Below, in pieces: positions 1 to 8,809 of a stretch of DNA of 64,000 nucleotides (its first letter is position 1; every line of letters starts with the position of its first letter). Below the pieces are notes generated by a model. It was not told the origin of the DNA, searched no databases, and saw nothing but the letters and a program-made list of their open reading frames with translations. The stretch lies in assembly GCF_042651565.1 (NCBI RefSeq), contig NZ_JBHSDF010000004.1. One strand, 5' to 3'. Position numbers and translations under genes: made by a program. The stretch comes from Salinispirillum marinum. GTDB taxonomy: Bacteria > Pseudomonadota > Gammaproteobacteria > Pseudomonadales > Natronospirillaceae.

Positions 1-1
1 T

Positions 2-472
2 CAATTTTGGTATCAGAAGTCTTATCACTATACGGCACCGGTGTCGGGCATTTTGGCCATACATGAGGCGCTGCGTTTGATTTGCCAGGAAACGCTACCG
101 CGCCGTTTTGATCGCCATTTGAAGTGCTCATTGGCGTTACAGGCAGGTATCGAGGGTTTAGGGTTGTCGTTGTATGTGCAGGGGCCTTCGCGTTTGAATT
201 CGGTGGTGGGTATTAATCTACCTGAACCTATCGATGGGAAGACCTTGCTGCAACACATGTCGAAGCAGCATGGGGTAGAAATTTCCGGCTCGTTCGGGCC
301 GCGCATTGTGCGCATCGGGCAGATGGGTGAACAGTGCCGCGCACATCACCTCTTCCGTACGTTGCACGCTTTAGGTTCCAGCATGCAGGCCTTAGGCGAA
401 GCGGTGGACTTACCCTCCGGCGTGGCAGCACTGGAACGCGCTTTGGGAACGTACTTGCCACGTTTTGACTAA
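2..472 (+). CDS. Class V aminotransferase, C-terminal part (alanine-glyoxylate/serine-pyruvate type)
   Basis: The reading frame is open from base 2 and continues past the left edge, so the N-terminus is missing. The visible part begins with a Y-H-Y-T-A-P stretch followed by ISO-like 'SGILAIHEALR'-type sequence, which resembles the segment just after the PLP lysine in alanine-glyoxylate and serine-pyruvate aminotransferases (YHHTAP in relatives). The later part forms the small C-terminal domain, with an 'RIG.MG..C' stretch near residue 100 where these enzymes show 'RIGLMG'. These PLP enzymes move amino groups between alanine, serine, glyoxylate or ureidoglycine and 2-oxoacids; the actual substrate cannot be told from this fragment. 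It converges on dps with a shared terminator hairpin. Confidence 0.8.
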   Translation, partial: QFWYQKSYHYTAPVSGILAIHEALRLICQETLPRRFDRHLKCSLALQAGIEGLGLSLYVQGPSRLNSVVGINLPEPIDGKTLLQHMSKQHGVEISGSFGPRIVRIGQMGEQCRAHHLFRTLHALGSSMQALGEAVDLPSGVAALERALGTYLPRFD

Positions 473-481
473 ATGTTTTAG

Positions 482-513
482 GGTGCTGATGGGCAACGAA
501 ACCCATCAGCACC
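482..513. terminator. Hairpin terminator between convergent genes
   Basis: A perfect 12-bp inverted repeat (GGTGCTGATGGG and CCCATCAGCACC) with an 8-nt loop fills the gap between the aminotransferase stop and the dps stop. It is symmetrical and can serve both strands. The T-tract is weak on either side. Confidence 0.7.
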
Positions 514-522
514 TGAACACAA

Positions 523-996
523 TTACCGATTCAGATAGGCGCCATACATCCACACCATCTTTTCTTGTGCCCGAATGTAGTCGCTCATGAGCGCTGAAGT
601 ACCTTCATCACCCGCTTCACCGGCTTCCGCTAGTAATTTGCGTTGTTTACCGAGCAGGGTTTTAAACGCTTCCAGAATCTGCGCAATGGCTTCGCTACCA
701 TCGGTCACTTTAGATTTTTCCTGAATGGCGGAAGCACCCAAGTAGCTGCTGTAGCTGTGCGCTGGCTCGTAACCTAGGGTTAGAACGCGCTCTGCAATTT
801 CATCAATTTTTAGCAGCAGGTCGTTGTACAGCTCTTCAAATTTTAGATGCAGCTCGAAGAAGTCTTTACCACGGATGTTCCAGTGGTAACCCCGTGCGTT
901 CATGTAGAACACTTGGTAGTTAGCTAGCAAATCGTTCAAATCGGCGGCCAGCGATTGCGCCTGTTCTGTTTTGATACCAATTGCATTGGTCGTCAT
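523..996 (-). CDS. dps: Dps-family DNA-protecting ferritin-like protein
   Basis: A 157-residue protein of the Dps family, mini-ferritins that form dodecamers, oxidise Fe2+ with hydrogen peroxide and coat DNA in starvation or oxidative stress. The family signature is clear: the N-R/A-x-x-Y-H-W-N motif near residue 35-45, followed by the E-x-x-Y-x-x-L-x-x-x-x-D-E-x-A-E-R helix that supplies the ferroxidase site shared between subunits. The start is set at the ATG at 996 because an AGGAG ribosome site lies 7-8 nt upstream; a longer in-frame extension to 1083 has no such site and no family similarity. The gene stands alone. Confidence 0.93.
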   Translation of the reverse strand: MTTNAIGIKTEQAQSLAADLNDLLANYQVFYMNARGYHWNIRGKDFFELHLKFEELYNDLLLKIDEIAERVLTLGYEPAHSYSSYLGASAIQEKSKVTDGSEAIAQILEAFKTLLGKQRKLLAEAGEAGDEGTSALMSDYIRAQEKMVWMYGAYLNR

Positions 997-1107
997 GTTG
1001 CTTCTCCTTTCTGCCAAAAAATCTTGATGGTTGTCAGTGTAGACGGCAATTCTACCGTTGGCTAATAGAGTAAGACGCAGCAACCAATAAACTGAAACTA
1101 TTGATTT

Positions 1108-1950
1108 TTATAATTTGATAGCAGTAGGCAGATTTCCAAAGGTCACCCGATCCTGCCTTCCCAAGTCCTTTCGCGTTTCCAAGTGTTCGAAACCGGCATC
1201 AATCATTAACAATACAACATCGTCACGTTGATCATACCCATGCTCCAAAAACAGCCATCCACCAGCACGCAATACTCGACCAGCATCATTGATGATGGCT
1301 CGAATATCGTCCAAACCATCAGCGCCGGACGTCAAGGCAGACGAAGGCTCAAACCGCACGTCACCTTGCTGCAAATGTGGGTCGTCCGTGCGGATATAGG
1401 GCGGGTTGCTGACCAACACATCGACGCTGTGATCAACCAAACCAAGGCACCAATCGCCTTGTGCAAAACGCACGTGCGCCAACCCATTATGTTGTGCATT
1501 CTGCTGCGCCAAACGCACCGTCTCTGCCAGGCGATCTATGCCCTGTACCCGCCAATGCGGGCGTTCACTGGCTAAAGCCAATGCAATGGCACCGGTACCT
1601 GTACCCAAATCCACTATATCCAAGGGTTGCTCCGGCACCGTTTCAAGTACCGCCGACACCAGGGTTTCAGTATCGGCGCGAGGAATTAGGGTACTGGGAT
1701 GGGTAGCAAGTTCGAGATTCCAGAAGGCGCGTCTGCCGGTAATGTAGGCCACCGGCTCGCCCTTAATTCGTCGCGCTAGCAGCGTTTCGAAATGAGTTTG
1801 CTCGGCTTCTGACAATGGTCGTTCAGGCCAGGTAAACAAAAAGGCTCTGGGCTTTTGCAGAACATGACATAGCAATATTTCCGCATCGGCTTGTGCGTCT
1901 TCGGACCGCAGTTGCGATATCGCCCAGCGCAAAGCCTCTTGAATTCGCAT
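1108..1950 (-). CDS. prmC: Release factor glutamine methyltransferase PrmC
   Basis: A 280-residue SAM-dependent N5-glutamine methyltransferase that methylates the glutamine of the GGQ motif in RF1 and RF2, increasing termination efficiency. An N-terminal helical domain precedes the Rossmann methyltransferase fold with the SAM loop DLGTGTG (about residues 114-120) and the catalytic NPPY motif (182-185). The start at 1950 lies only 4 bp after the prfA stop, so enzyme and substrate are made from the same transcript. A longer frame to 2019 runs into prfA and is not family-like. Confidence 0.95.
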   Translation of the reverse strand: MRIQEALRWAISQLRSEDAQADAEILLCHVLQKPRAFLFTWPERPLSEAEQTHFETLLARRIKGEPVAYITGRRAFWNLELATHPSTLIPRADTETLVSAVLETVPEQPLDIVDLGTGTGAIALALASERPHWRVQGIDRLAETVRLAQQNAQHNGLAHVRFAQGDWCLGLVDHSVDVLVSNPPYIRTDDPHLQQGDVRFEPSSALTSGADGLDDIRAIINDAGRVLRAGGWLFLEHGYDQRDDVVLLMIDAGFEHLETRKDLGRQDRVTFGNLPTAIKL

Positions 1951-1954
1951 AACT

Positions 1955-3037
1955 TTACTGGCCCATTTCCGCCAAAAGCTCCGCTTGGTGTTCGTGGCGT
2001 AGAGGGCCGATAACATCATCCAGCTTGCCTTCCATCACCTCATCCAATTTATACAAGGTAAGGTTGATGCGGTGGTCGGTCACCCGCCCTTGCGGATAAT
2101 TGTAGGTGCGAATACGTTCCGAGCGGTCGCCGCTGCCCACCAGAGATTTACGCTGTGAAGCCTGTTCGGCGTGCGCGGCGTCTTTGGCGGCTTGCTCCAG
2201 CTTGGTCGCCAACAGGGCCATGGCCTTGGCTTTGTTCTTGTGCTGTGAACGTTCATCCTGACATTCCACCACAATGCCGGTGGGCAAATGCACAATGCGA
2301 ATGGCGGAGTCAGTCGTGTTGACGTGCTGACCGCCAGCACCAGAAGAGCGGAACGTATCGATCCGCAAATCGTTTTTGTTGATGTCAATGTCACCACTTT
2401 CGTCGGCTTCGGCCATGACCGCAACCGTGCAGGCCGAAGTGTGAATACGCCCCTGCGACTCGGTTTCCGGAACACGCTGCACGCGGTGCGCACCGGATTC
2501 AAATTTCAAATGTGCGTACACGCCCTGGCCTACAACCCGCGTAATGATTTCTTTATAACCGCCGTGTTCGCCGTCGCTGGTGCTGATCACCTCGACTTTC
2601 CAGCGCTTGGACTCGGCGTATTTGGCGTACATACGAAACAGATCACCGGCAAAAATCGCTGCCTCATCGCCACCGGTACCTGCTCGAACCTCCAAATAGA
2701 CGTTCTTGTCATCATCCGGATCTTTTGGCATGAGCAGGACTTGCAGTTCGGCTTCCAACGTCGTCAGACGCTCACTGGCCGCTTTCATTTCTTCCTGACC
2801 CATCTCACGCATGTCCGGGTCGCTGTCGCTGCACAGCGCTTTGGCTTCGTCAAAATCGGCTTGCGCCCCTTGATACAATTCAAAGGCCTGAACGACCGGC
2901 TCCAACTCTGCATATTCACGCGAATATTCACGGAACTGGTCTTGGCGGCTGATCACCCCCGCGTCAGACAGCAAAGCAGACAGCTCCTCAAAGCGTTCAA
3001 TCAATTGTTCCAGCTTGGTACGTAAGGTGTCTTTCAT
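1955..3037 (-). CDS. prfA: Peptide chain release factor 1 (RF1)
   Basis: A 360-residue class I release factor recognising UAA and UAG. The GGQ motif that triggers peptidyl-tRNA hydrolysis is at residues 235-237. The codon-reading tripeptide of the PxT class that distinguishes RF1 from RF2 is at 190-192, here Pro-Glu-Thr. Length equals the family norm. Its ATG overlaps the hemA stop by 4 bp (ATGA), indicating translational coupling in a hemA-prfA-prmC operon. prmC downstream makes the enzyme that modifies it. Confidence 0.97.
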   Translation of the reverse strand: MKDTLRTKLEQLIERFEELSALLSDAGVISRQDQFREYSREYAELEPVVQAFELYQGAQADFDEAKALCSDSDPDMREMGQEEMKAASERLTTLEAELQVLLMPKDPDDDKNVYLEVRAGTGGDEAAIFAGDLFRMYAKYAESKRWKVEVISTSDGEHGGYKEIITRVVGQGVYAHLKFESGAHRVQRVPETESQGRIHTSACTVAVMAEADESGDIDINKNDLRIDTFRSSGAGGQHVNTTDSAIRIVHLPTGIVVECQDERSQHKNKAKAMALLATKLEQAAKDAAHAEQASQRKSLVGSGDRSERIRTYNYPQGRVTDHRINLTLYKLDEVMEGKLDDVIGPLRHEHQAELLAEMGQ

Positions 3038-4320
3038 GATGTTTCCGCGCCGCCCGAGAGGTCTTTGGGCAAAGCGTAGATCTCCTGTATCAACTCAATA
3101 TGATCCGTACGTCCTTGACGTCCGGCTTCTTTTAAAAAAACACTGGGTGGGTGCAACACTTTGTTGGTAATACTCCGGCTTAATTGCTGCATCACGTCGT
3201 CCGGGGCATCGCCGCGGGCTAGGCGTGCAAGTGCCTTCGCCAATTCTACATCAGCCACCGTTGTCACCTGTTCACGCAACGCCTTGATGGTGGCAGAGGC
3301 ATCGCGTTCGCGCACACTGTCGGCGTACTGCTGAACCGCTTGGGTGATGATGCTGTCCGCCTCTGCGGCGGCGGCCATCCGCGAGCGCACGTTGTCTTCA
3401 ATCACTTGCTGCAAATCATCCACGGTATAGAGATACACGTCGTCGAGCGCATCGACTTCCGGTTCAATATCACGCGGCACCGCAATGTCCACCATAAACA
3501 TGGGTTTGTGCTTACGTTGTTTCAGCGCCCGTTCCACCGCACCTTTACCCAGGATCGGCAACTGGCTCGCGGTCGACGAGATGACAATATCGGCGTTAGC
3601 TAAATGGTCGGGGATGTCACCCAGCAAAATAGCATGCGCACCAAATTCAGCCGAGACTTGCTGTGCACGCTGTAGCGTTCGATTGGCCACGGTCATTTTT
3701 CCAATGCCGCGCTCCTTGAGATGTCGGGCCACCAGTTCAATGGTTTCGCCAGCACCAATCAACAAGGCATGACACCGCCCTAAATCACTGAACACATGGG
3801 TGCTCATATCCACTGCAGCATAGGCAACCGATACCGGATTGCGGCCAATGGCGGTATTCGTGCGCACCGATTTGGCGACACCAAAACAATGCTGAAACAG
3901 TCGATTAAGCTGCCCGGAAACGGTTGCGGACTCTTGCGCCACCGCATAAGCCGATTTTAACTGGCCAAGAATTTGCGGCTCGCCCAGCACCAGGGAGTCC
4001 AAACCGGACGCCACACGTGCCAGATGGTTCACCACGTCTAAATCATGAAATTCGTAGCTGTACGCTGACAAGGCGTTTTCCGGCAATTGGTGATAATCGG
4101 CCAACCACTGACGTAACCGCTCACCGGCCGCGGCATCGTCGACTTCGCAGTACAGTTCACTGCGATTACAGGTTGATACAATCACTGCTTCAGAAACACC
4201 TTGTCCCGCCGCCAACAAGGACTGATGCGCTGCGGCCAGGTTCTCGGGCGCAAAGGCCACCTTTTCGCGCACATCAACCGGAGCGGTTTTATGATTAATA
4301 CCTAGGGCAATTAACGGCAT
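3034..4320 (-). CDS. hemA: Glutamyl-tRNA reductase
   Basis: A 428-residue NADPH-dependent enzyme that reduces glutamyl-tRNA to glutamate-1-semialdehyde, the committed step of C5 tetrapyrrole synthesis. The N-terminal catalytic domain has the GINHKTAP motif and the nucleophilic cysteine in STCNRSE (Cys51). A Rossmann nucleotide-binding domain (LIGAGE.., about residue 185) and a helical dimerisation domain follow. The start is placed at 4320, where the family N-terminus MPLIALGINHKT begins. The frame stays open for 17 more codons upstream through a terminator-like hairpin. It is first in the hemA-prfA-prmC operon. Confidence 0.96.
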   Translation of the reverse strand: MPLIALGINHKTAPVDVREKVAFAPENLAAAHQSLLAAGQGVSEAVIVSTCNRSELYCEVDDAAAGERLRQWLADYHQLPENALSAYSYEFHDLDVVNHLARVASGLDSLVLGEPQILGQLKSAYAVAQESATVSGQLNRLFQHCFGVAKSVRTNTAIGRNPVSVAYAAVDMSTHVFSDLGRCHALLIGAGETIELVARHLKERGIGKMTVANRTLQRAQQVSAEFGAHAILLGDIPDHLANADIVISSTASQLPILGKGAVERALKQRKHKPMFMVDIAVPRDIEPEVDALDDVYLYTVDDLQQVIEDNVRSRMAAAAEADSIITQAVQQYADSVRERDASATIKALREQVTTVADVELAKALARLARGDAPDDVMQQLSRSITNKVLHPPSVFLKEAGRQGRTDHIELIQEIYALPKDLSGGAETS

Positions 4321-4346
4321 ATCTTTAGCGAGTCTATACTGCAACC

Positions 4347-4373
4347 AAAAAAAGCATGGGGTACACTCCATGC
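4347..4373 (-). terminator. Terminator-like hairpin in the hemA leader (candidate attenuator)
   Basis: On the minus strand a 6-bp stem (GCATGG/CCATGC, 8-nt loop) is followed at once by seven T residues, the layout of an intrinsic terminator. It ends 26 nt before the hemA start. No minus-strand gene lies upstream that it could terminate, since the neighbour is the divergent TPR lipoprotein gene, so a leader attenuator for hemA is the natural reading. This is inference from position. Confidence 0.5.
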
Positions 4374-4497
4374 GGTGTGGACTTCAAAATGGCTGATCGT
4401 AACACGTTGCCGGACCGAGCAGGACGACGTTCGACTGATCTGATTTTTCGAAGGCAACATATTCTACATGAAAAACCACCGTATTGGATGAATCGTA

Positions 4498-6216
4498 TTG
4501 CGCTATTACAACGTTCACCTCGTTTTGCTGTTGAGCCTCTCACTGTTGTGGGGATGTGCCAGCACGTCAACGCGCCCGGGCGCTGAATCGCCGCCTGAAG
4601 CATCAACGGCAGCGTCCGAGGCAATGACCGGCGAAGTTTTCTTTCGCGTGGTATTGGCCGAATTGGCGGCGCGGAATAATGAGCCCGAGGTGGCATTGGA
4701 GCTTTATGATGCCGCGCTCTCGGACTACCCGAACAATCTCGACTTGATTGCACGCGTAGCACCCTTAGCCATTCAACTGGGGCAAATCGAAGCGGCGACT
4801 TACTACTATGACCGCTGGACCGAGTTAGAACCCACCAATTTGGAAGCCTGGCATGGCGCTTGGCAACTGAATTTAGGTTTGCAACGCATCGATCCAGCCG
4901 TAGAAGCATTGGAATCTCTACTGGCGCAGCAAGCAGACTTCGCTTTATTTGTGCCTTTTGATTTGATCCAAGGCTGGCCGCCGGCGCAGCAACAGGCGTT
5001 GCGCCAAGCATTGTTGGCCGCTGACCTGCCAGCCGCACAATCTTCTGACCTGACGCTGATCAATGGATATCTGGCTGAGACGCAAGGTGATCAGCGTGCG
5101 GCTGCCCTGTTATGGCGGGCACTCGATGGGCAACTTCGAGCCCCCCAAGCCTATCAAGCCTACGGCGAAACCTTGCTGGATTTAAGTCTTTGGCAGGGCG
5201 CCGAGGTTGTTCTGACGTCCGCCATTCAGCAGTTTCCAGACGTGGACCGCTTCTATCTGCTGCGTGCACAAAGCTTCTTGGCACAGCAACAACAGGCGGA
5301 AGCCTTTGCCGTACTGCTGCAAGGCTTGGAGCAGCTGCCCGACAATTCACGCCTACTCAGGTTTTCCGGCGAATTGGCCTATGCACAAAATGATCCTCGT
5401 GCCGAAGCTTTCTTTACCCAATTACTCGACACCGACCAACACTCCATCGCCCGCTTTTATCTCGGGCGGCTGGCCGAGGATCGGGGCGACATGACGGCCG
5501 CTTATGAAGCCTACCTGCAAGTGACCGATCCGGAATGGGCGCCAAGGGCCATACAGCGGCAGTTACAAATATTGGCAGAGCATTCGATTCCCGGCGTGAA
5601 CATCGACGAACTGTTTGCACAACATCAGCTTTATTTTGCCGATATTCGCTACCAGATAGCGGAATTGCACGGGCGCTTTTGGTTCGATCGCGAAGACTAC
5701 GAGCGCGCGTTCGCCGCTTTTTCGTTGGGCTTGGAAGATCAACCACAAGACACCACACTATTATATTTGCGCGCCTTATCAGCCGAACCACTTGATCGTC
5801 TTGATGTGCTTGAAGCGGATTTGAACGCCATCTTGGCACAAGAACCTGACAACGCCGCTGCGTTGAACGCTTTGGGCTACACCTTGGTCGATCGGACCGA
5901 TCGCTTTGCGGAGGCAAGACCACTGATCGAGCGGGCCTACGAACTCAATCCTGACAGCGCAGCCATTACCGACAGCCTTGGTTGGCTCTACTTCAAGGAA
6001 GGCCAATTCGACGAAGCTGAGACCTATTTGCGGTTAGCACTTGATCTTCAAGGCTGGGATGAGGATGATGACGAAATTGTGGCGCACTACGTTGAAGCCA
6101 TTTGGCGTGGTGGTGATCGTGCTCGCGCGTTGTCTATCGCGGCCGACTGGCTGGAGCGCCACCAGAATACTCAGCGTCTTGAAGCCATCGTGGACTTAAT
6201 TCATGAAACGCCTTAA
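4498..6216 (+). CDS. TPR-repeat lipoprotein
   Basis: A 572-residue tetratricopeptide protein. The N-terminus is a lipoprotein signal peptide, with a hydrophobic core of Val/Leu/Ser ending in the lipobox L-W-G-C (Cys20), so it should be lipid-anchored. Many TPR helix pairs follow; the clearest are at about 440-520, where the repeat with conserved A-L-N-x-L-G-Y and D-S-L-G-W-L-Y-x-K patterns is seen. The gene sits directly upstream of lolB, as a similar TPR gene does in pseudomonads. The start is TTG at 4498 with GGAT about 8 nt upstream; an in-frame stop at 4489 excludes a longer form. Exact function is unknown; TPR proteins mediate protein-protein contacts. Confidence 0.85.
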   Translation: MRYYNVHLVLLLSLSLLWGCASTSTRPGAESPPEASTAASEAMTGEVFFRVVLAELAARNNEPEVALELYDAALSDYPNNLDLIARVAPLAIQLGQIEAATYYYDRWTELEPTNLEAWHGAWQLNLGLQRIDPAVEALESLLAQQADFALFVPFDLIQGWPPAQQQALRQALLAADLPAAQSSDLTLINGYLAETQGDQRAAALLWRALDGQLRAPQAYQAYGETLLDLSLWQGAEVVLTSAIQQFPDVDRFYLLRAQSFLAQQQQAEAFAVLLQGLEQLPDNSRLLRFSGELAYAQNDPRAEAFFTQLLDTDQHSIARFYLGRLAEDRGDMTAAYEAYLQVTDPEWAPRAIQRQLQILAEHSIPGVNIDELFAQHQLYFADIRYQIAELHGRFWFDREDYERAFAAFSLGLEDQPQDTTLLYLRALSAEPLDRLDVLEADLNAILAQEPDNAAALNALGYTLVDRTDRFAEARPLIERAYELNPDSAAITDSLGWLYFKEGQFDEAETYLRLALDLQGWDEDDDEIVAHYVEAIWRGGDRARALSIAADWLERHQNTQRLEAIVDLIHETP

Positions 6217-6805
6217 CCCACTGTTGATAGTCTTATTTGCATTTACCTTAGTGGCCTGTAGCACACGCCCGCCCGAGCCAGTGGCACAAGAAGAAATGCT
6301 TCCGCCCTGGTTGGAGCACCGGGATCGCATGCGTGCCGTGGAGACGTGGACATTACAAGGCAGAGTGGGTGCCCGGCAAGGGTCAGAAGGCGCTAACTTC
6401 ACCGTTTACTGGCAACAACGCGATGAAGACTACAATATTCGGCTCAGCGGGCCATTAGGCCAAGGCGGCGCGACCATTAATGGTGGCTATGGCTGGGCCG
6501 AATTGCGCACCAAAGACGACCATTTTTTTGCTGCCTCACTGGAAGAACTCCTGAGCGAAGCCATTGCCATCGACCTACCTTTGCATCATCTTCAATATTG
6601 GCTGCGCGGCATACCGTCGCCCGGTGCTCGCGCGGGCATCAAATTGAATAGCGATGCCTTGTTAGAACGCATGGAACAACACGGCTGGACCATCGAATAC
6701 ACCGAATACGACCCAGAAACCCAACTCCCTCTGCGGTTTAGTATGCGCTTCGAAGATTCACGCGCCCAAATTATTATCTCCACGTGGGATATCAGCGGTG
6801 TCTAA
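6203..6805 (+). CDS. lolB: Outer membrane lipoprotein receptor LolB
   Basis: A 200-residue lipoprotein that takes lipoproteins from periplasmic LolA and inserts them into the outer membrane. The signal peptide ends in the lipobox L-V-A-C (Cys19). The mature part has the LolB features W.L.GR.. near residue 50 and F...W, which build the open beta-barrel that holds acyl chains. It overlaps the preceding TPR gene by 14 bp and the following ispE by 8 bp, so the three are probably cotranscribed. The lolB-ispE-prs order matches other Gammaproteobacteria. Confidence 0.93.
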   Translation: MKRLNPLLIVLFAFTLVACSTRPPEPVAQEEMLPPWLEHRDRMRAVETWTLQGRVGARQGSEGANFTVYWQQRDEDYNIRLSGPLGQGGATINGGYGWAELRTKDDHFFAASLEELLSEAIAIDLPLHHLQYWLRGIPSPGARAGIKLNSDALLERMEQHGWTIEYTEYDPETQLPLRFSMRFEDSRAQIIISTWDISGV

Positions 6806-7655
6806 AGGCGCGTTTCCGAACCATCGCGTCGTATCACCCGCGAAGTTGAACTTAATGCTCCACATCACCGGTCGTCGCCCGGATGGCTACCACGAACTGC
6901 AAACCCTGTTTCAGCTTCTCGCGTACGGCGACGAAATGGATTTCCAACTCACTGCCCAGCCACAGATCGACCTCCATAGCCAAATCAACATCCCCGTGCA
7001 GGACAATCTCATCTGGCGTGCGGCACAGATGCTCCTACCCCGACGAAAGAACACCCATGGTGTGCGCATCACGTTGCACAAGCATCTACCCTTGGGTGGT
7101 GGCGTCGGCGGTGGCAGCTCCAATGCAGCCACGACCTTATTGATGCTGAATACCTTATGGGCGTGCGAACTCAGCACAGACCAACTGGCTGAACTCGGTC
7201 AAGCGCTCGGCGCCGACGTACCGGTCTTTGTTCGCGGGCATTCAGCATGGGCTGAAGGTATCGGGGAAGCGCTTACGCCGGTAACGTTGCCGGAACAGTG
7301 GTTTTTGGTGGCCTGTCCGAGTGTTTCTGTTTCCACGGCCGCCATCTTTCAACATCCCGGTTTGACACGAAATAGCCAAATAACGACAATACGCACCGCA
7401 TTGGCTGGGGGTGGCCGAAACGATTGTGAAACAACCGTACGCGCGTTGTATCCTGAAATACAACGAATGCTGGACCGACTTGCCGCTTGGGGCACTGCAC
7501 GATTGACCGGCACCGGAGGCTGTGGCTTTGTGTCCTTCGCCGACCAAGACGCAGCCACCGAAGCTGCGGCAGACATGGCCAGCGAGTACCGTGTGTTTGT
7601 TGCCCAAGGTGTCAACCGCTCGCCGGTTTTGACCTATTTAGAGACACTCCCGTAA
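6798..7655 (+). CDS. ispE: 4-diphosphocytidyl-2-C-methyl-D-erythritol kinase
   Basis: A 285-residue GHMP kinase that phosphorylates CDP-methylerythritol in the MEP isoprenoid pathway. Motifs are in family order: the PAKLNL(M)LH substrate motif near residue 15, the ATP-binding P-loop-like PLGGGVGGGSSNAA at about 95-108, and the C-terminal TGTGGCGF glycine motif near 235. The start is a GTG at 6798 overlapping the end of lolB. dxr, another enzyme of the same pathway, is at 30.6-31.8 kb. Confidence 0.96.
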   Translation: MSKGAFPNHRVVSPAKLNLMLHITGRRPDGYHELQTLFQLLAYGDEMDFQLTAQPQIDLHSQINIPVQDNLIWRAAQMLLPRRKNTHGVRITLHKHLPLGGGVGGGSSNAATTLLMLNTLWACELSTDQLAELGQALGADVPVFVRGHSAWAEGIGEALTPVTLPEQWFLVACPSVSVSTAAIFQHPGLTRNSQITTIRTALAGGGRNDCETTVRALYPEIQRMLDRLAAWGTARLTGTGGCGFVSFADQDAATEAAADMASEYRVFVAQGVNRSPVLTYLETLP

Positions 7656-7715
7656 GCCATGCAGCCAACACTACACATACCTAACGATCAGTCGCAATCA
7701 CTCGAGGACAGCAGC

Positions 7716-8654
7716 GTGTCAAACATGATGGTTTTCACAGGGACCGCCAACCCTGAACTCGCAGAACAGGTCACCAAGCGCCTTGATATCCCGCTCGGCG
7801 CCGCTCGAGTCGACAAATTCAGTGATGGAGAAGTCGCTATTGAGATCGATGAGAACGTACGCGGTGCCGACGTGTTCATCATTCAGCCGACCTGCGCCCC
7901 CACCAACAAAAATCTGATGGAATTGGTGTTGTTAATTGATGCTTTGCGTCGCTCCTCAGCGGGCCGCATCACAGCGGTTGTGCCCTACTTTGGTTATGCT
8001 CGGCAAGATCGTCGCCCGCGTTCCAGCCGGGTGCCCATCAGCGCTAAAGTCGTCGCCGACATGTTAACCGTCGTGGGTTCGGATCGTGTCCTAACCGTAG
8101 ACCTGCATGCTGACCAGATTCAAGGCTTCTTCTCCATTCCAGTCGACAACATCTATGGCTCCCCCATTCTGCTTGACGACATTATGAAGCAGAATTATGA
8201 CAATAAAGTGGTCGTATCACCTGACATTGGCGGCGTGGTTCGTGCTCGTGCCATTGCCAAGCAGTTGAACGCAGATCTGGCCATCATTGACAAGCGCCGC
8301 CCGAAAGCGAACCAATCGGAAGTGATGAACATCATTGGCGATGTAACGGACCGGACCTGCATTTTGGTCGACGACATGGTGGATACCGCAGGCACACTGT
8401 GCATGGCGGCATCTGCCCTGAAAAAATTCGGCGCCCGTAAAGTAGTGGCTTACGCGACACACCCGGTGTTATCCGGTCCGGCCATTGAACGTGTTGCCAG
8501 CGCGGACTTACAACTCGTTGTAACCGACAGCATTCCATTGTCGCTTGAGGCAAAACAATGTGGTAACATCCGCCAGCTTTCTATGGCGGGTATCTTGGCC
8601 GAGGCCATTCGCCGCATTAGTAACGAAGAATCCATCAGTGCAATGTTCCGCTAA
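7716..8654 (+). CDS. prs: Ribose-phosphate pyrophosphokinase (PRPP synthase)
   Basis: A 312-residue enzyme making 5-phosphoribosyl-1-pyrophosphate from ribose-5-phosphate and ATP, for nucleotides, histidine, tryptophan and NAD. Family motifs include KFSDGE near residue 30, the YFGYARQDR flexible region near 95, the VSPD.GG segment, and the PRPP loop VDDMVDTAGT near 220. A GTG at 7716 is chosen because GAGGA lies 7 nt upstream and the protein then starts with the family sequence (..MMVFTGTANPEL); the 57-bp upstream extension has no family match. It follows ispE by 60 bp. Confidence 0.96.
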   Translation: MSNMMVFTGTANPELAEQVTKRLDIPLGAARVDKFSDGEVAIEIDENVRGADVFIIQPTCAPTNKNLMELVLLIDALRRSSAGRITAVVPYFGYARQDRRPRSSRVPISAKVVADMLTVVGSDRVLTVDLHADQIQGFFSIPVDNIYGSPILLDDIMKQNYDNKVVVSPDIGGVVRARAIAKQLNADLAIIDKRRPKANQSEVMNIIGDVTDRTCILVDDMVDTAGTLCMAASALKKFGARKVVAYATHPVLSGPAIERVASADLQLVVTDSIPLSLEAKQCGNIRQLSMAGILAEAIRRISNEESISAMFR

Positions 8655-8754
8655 ATCAACGACTTAGCTCAGTTTTAGCGAACATCATTGATACCAGAGC
8701 CGACTTGGCTCAACACGCGGCCTATTGATGAAAAGTCGGTAGGCTGCAACAACG

Positions 8755-8790
8755 GCTGTGTTCATTGGTCGCGATGTGCACAGCTTTTTT
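8755..8790 (+). terminator. Hairpin with T-run just upstream of rplY
   Basis: GCTGTG and CACAGC form a 6-bp stem over an 18-nt loop and are followed by six T residues, ending about 20 nt before the rplY start. It may end the prs transcript or attenuate rplY. The stem is short, so the call is tentative. Confidence 0.4.
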
Positions 8791-8809
8791 ATTCTATGGA
8801 GTAAACGAA

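Noticed and set aside
2288..3025. Plus-strand ORF of 245 codons antisense to prfA
   Set aside because: It is a shadow frame over a certain RF1 gene; composition is unlike a protein and no ribosome site or motif is seen.
4356..4586. Plus-strand ORF with ATG at 4488 as a frameshifted start of the TPR lipoprotein
   Set aside because: Joining the frames does not give a signal peptide, whereas the TTG at 4498 gives a complete lipoprotein signal with lipobox in one frame.
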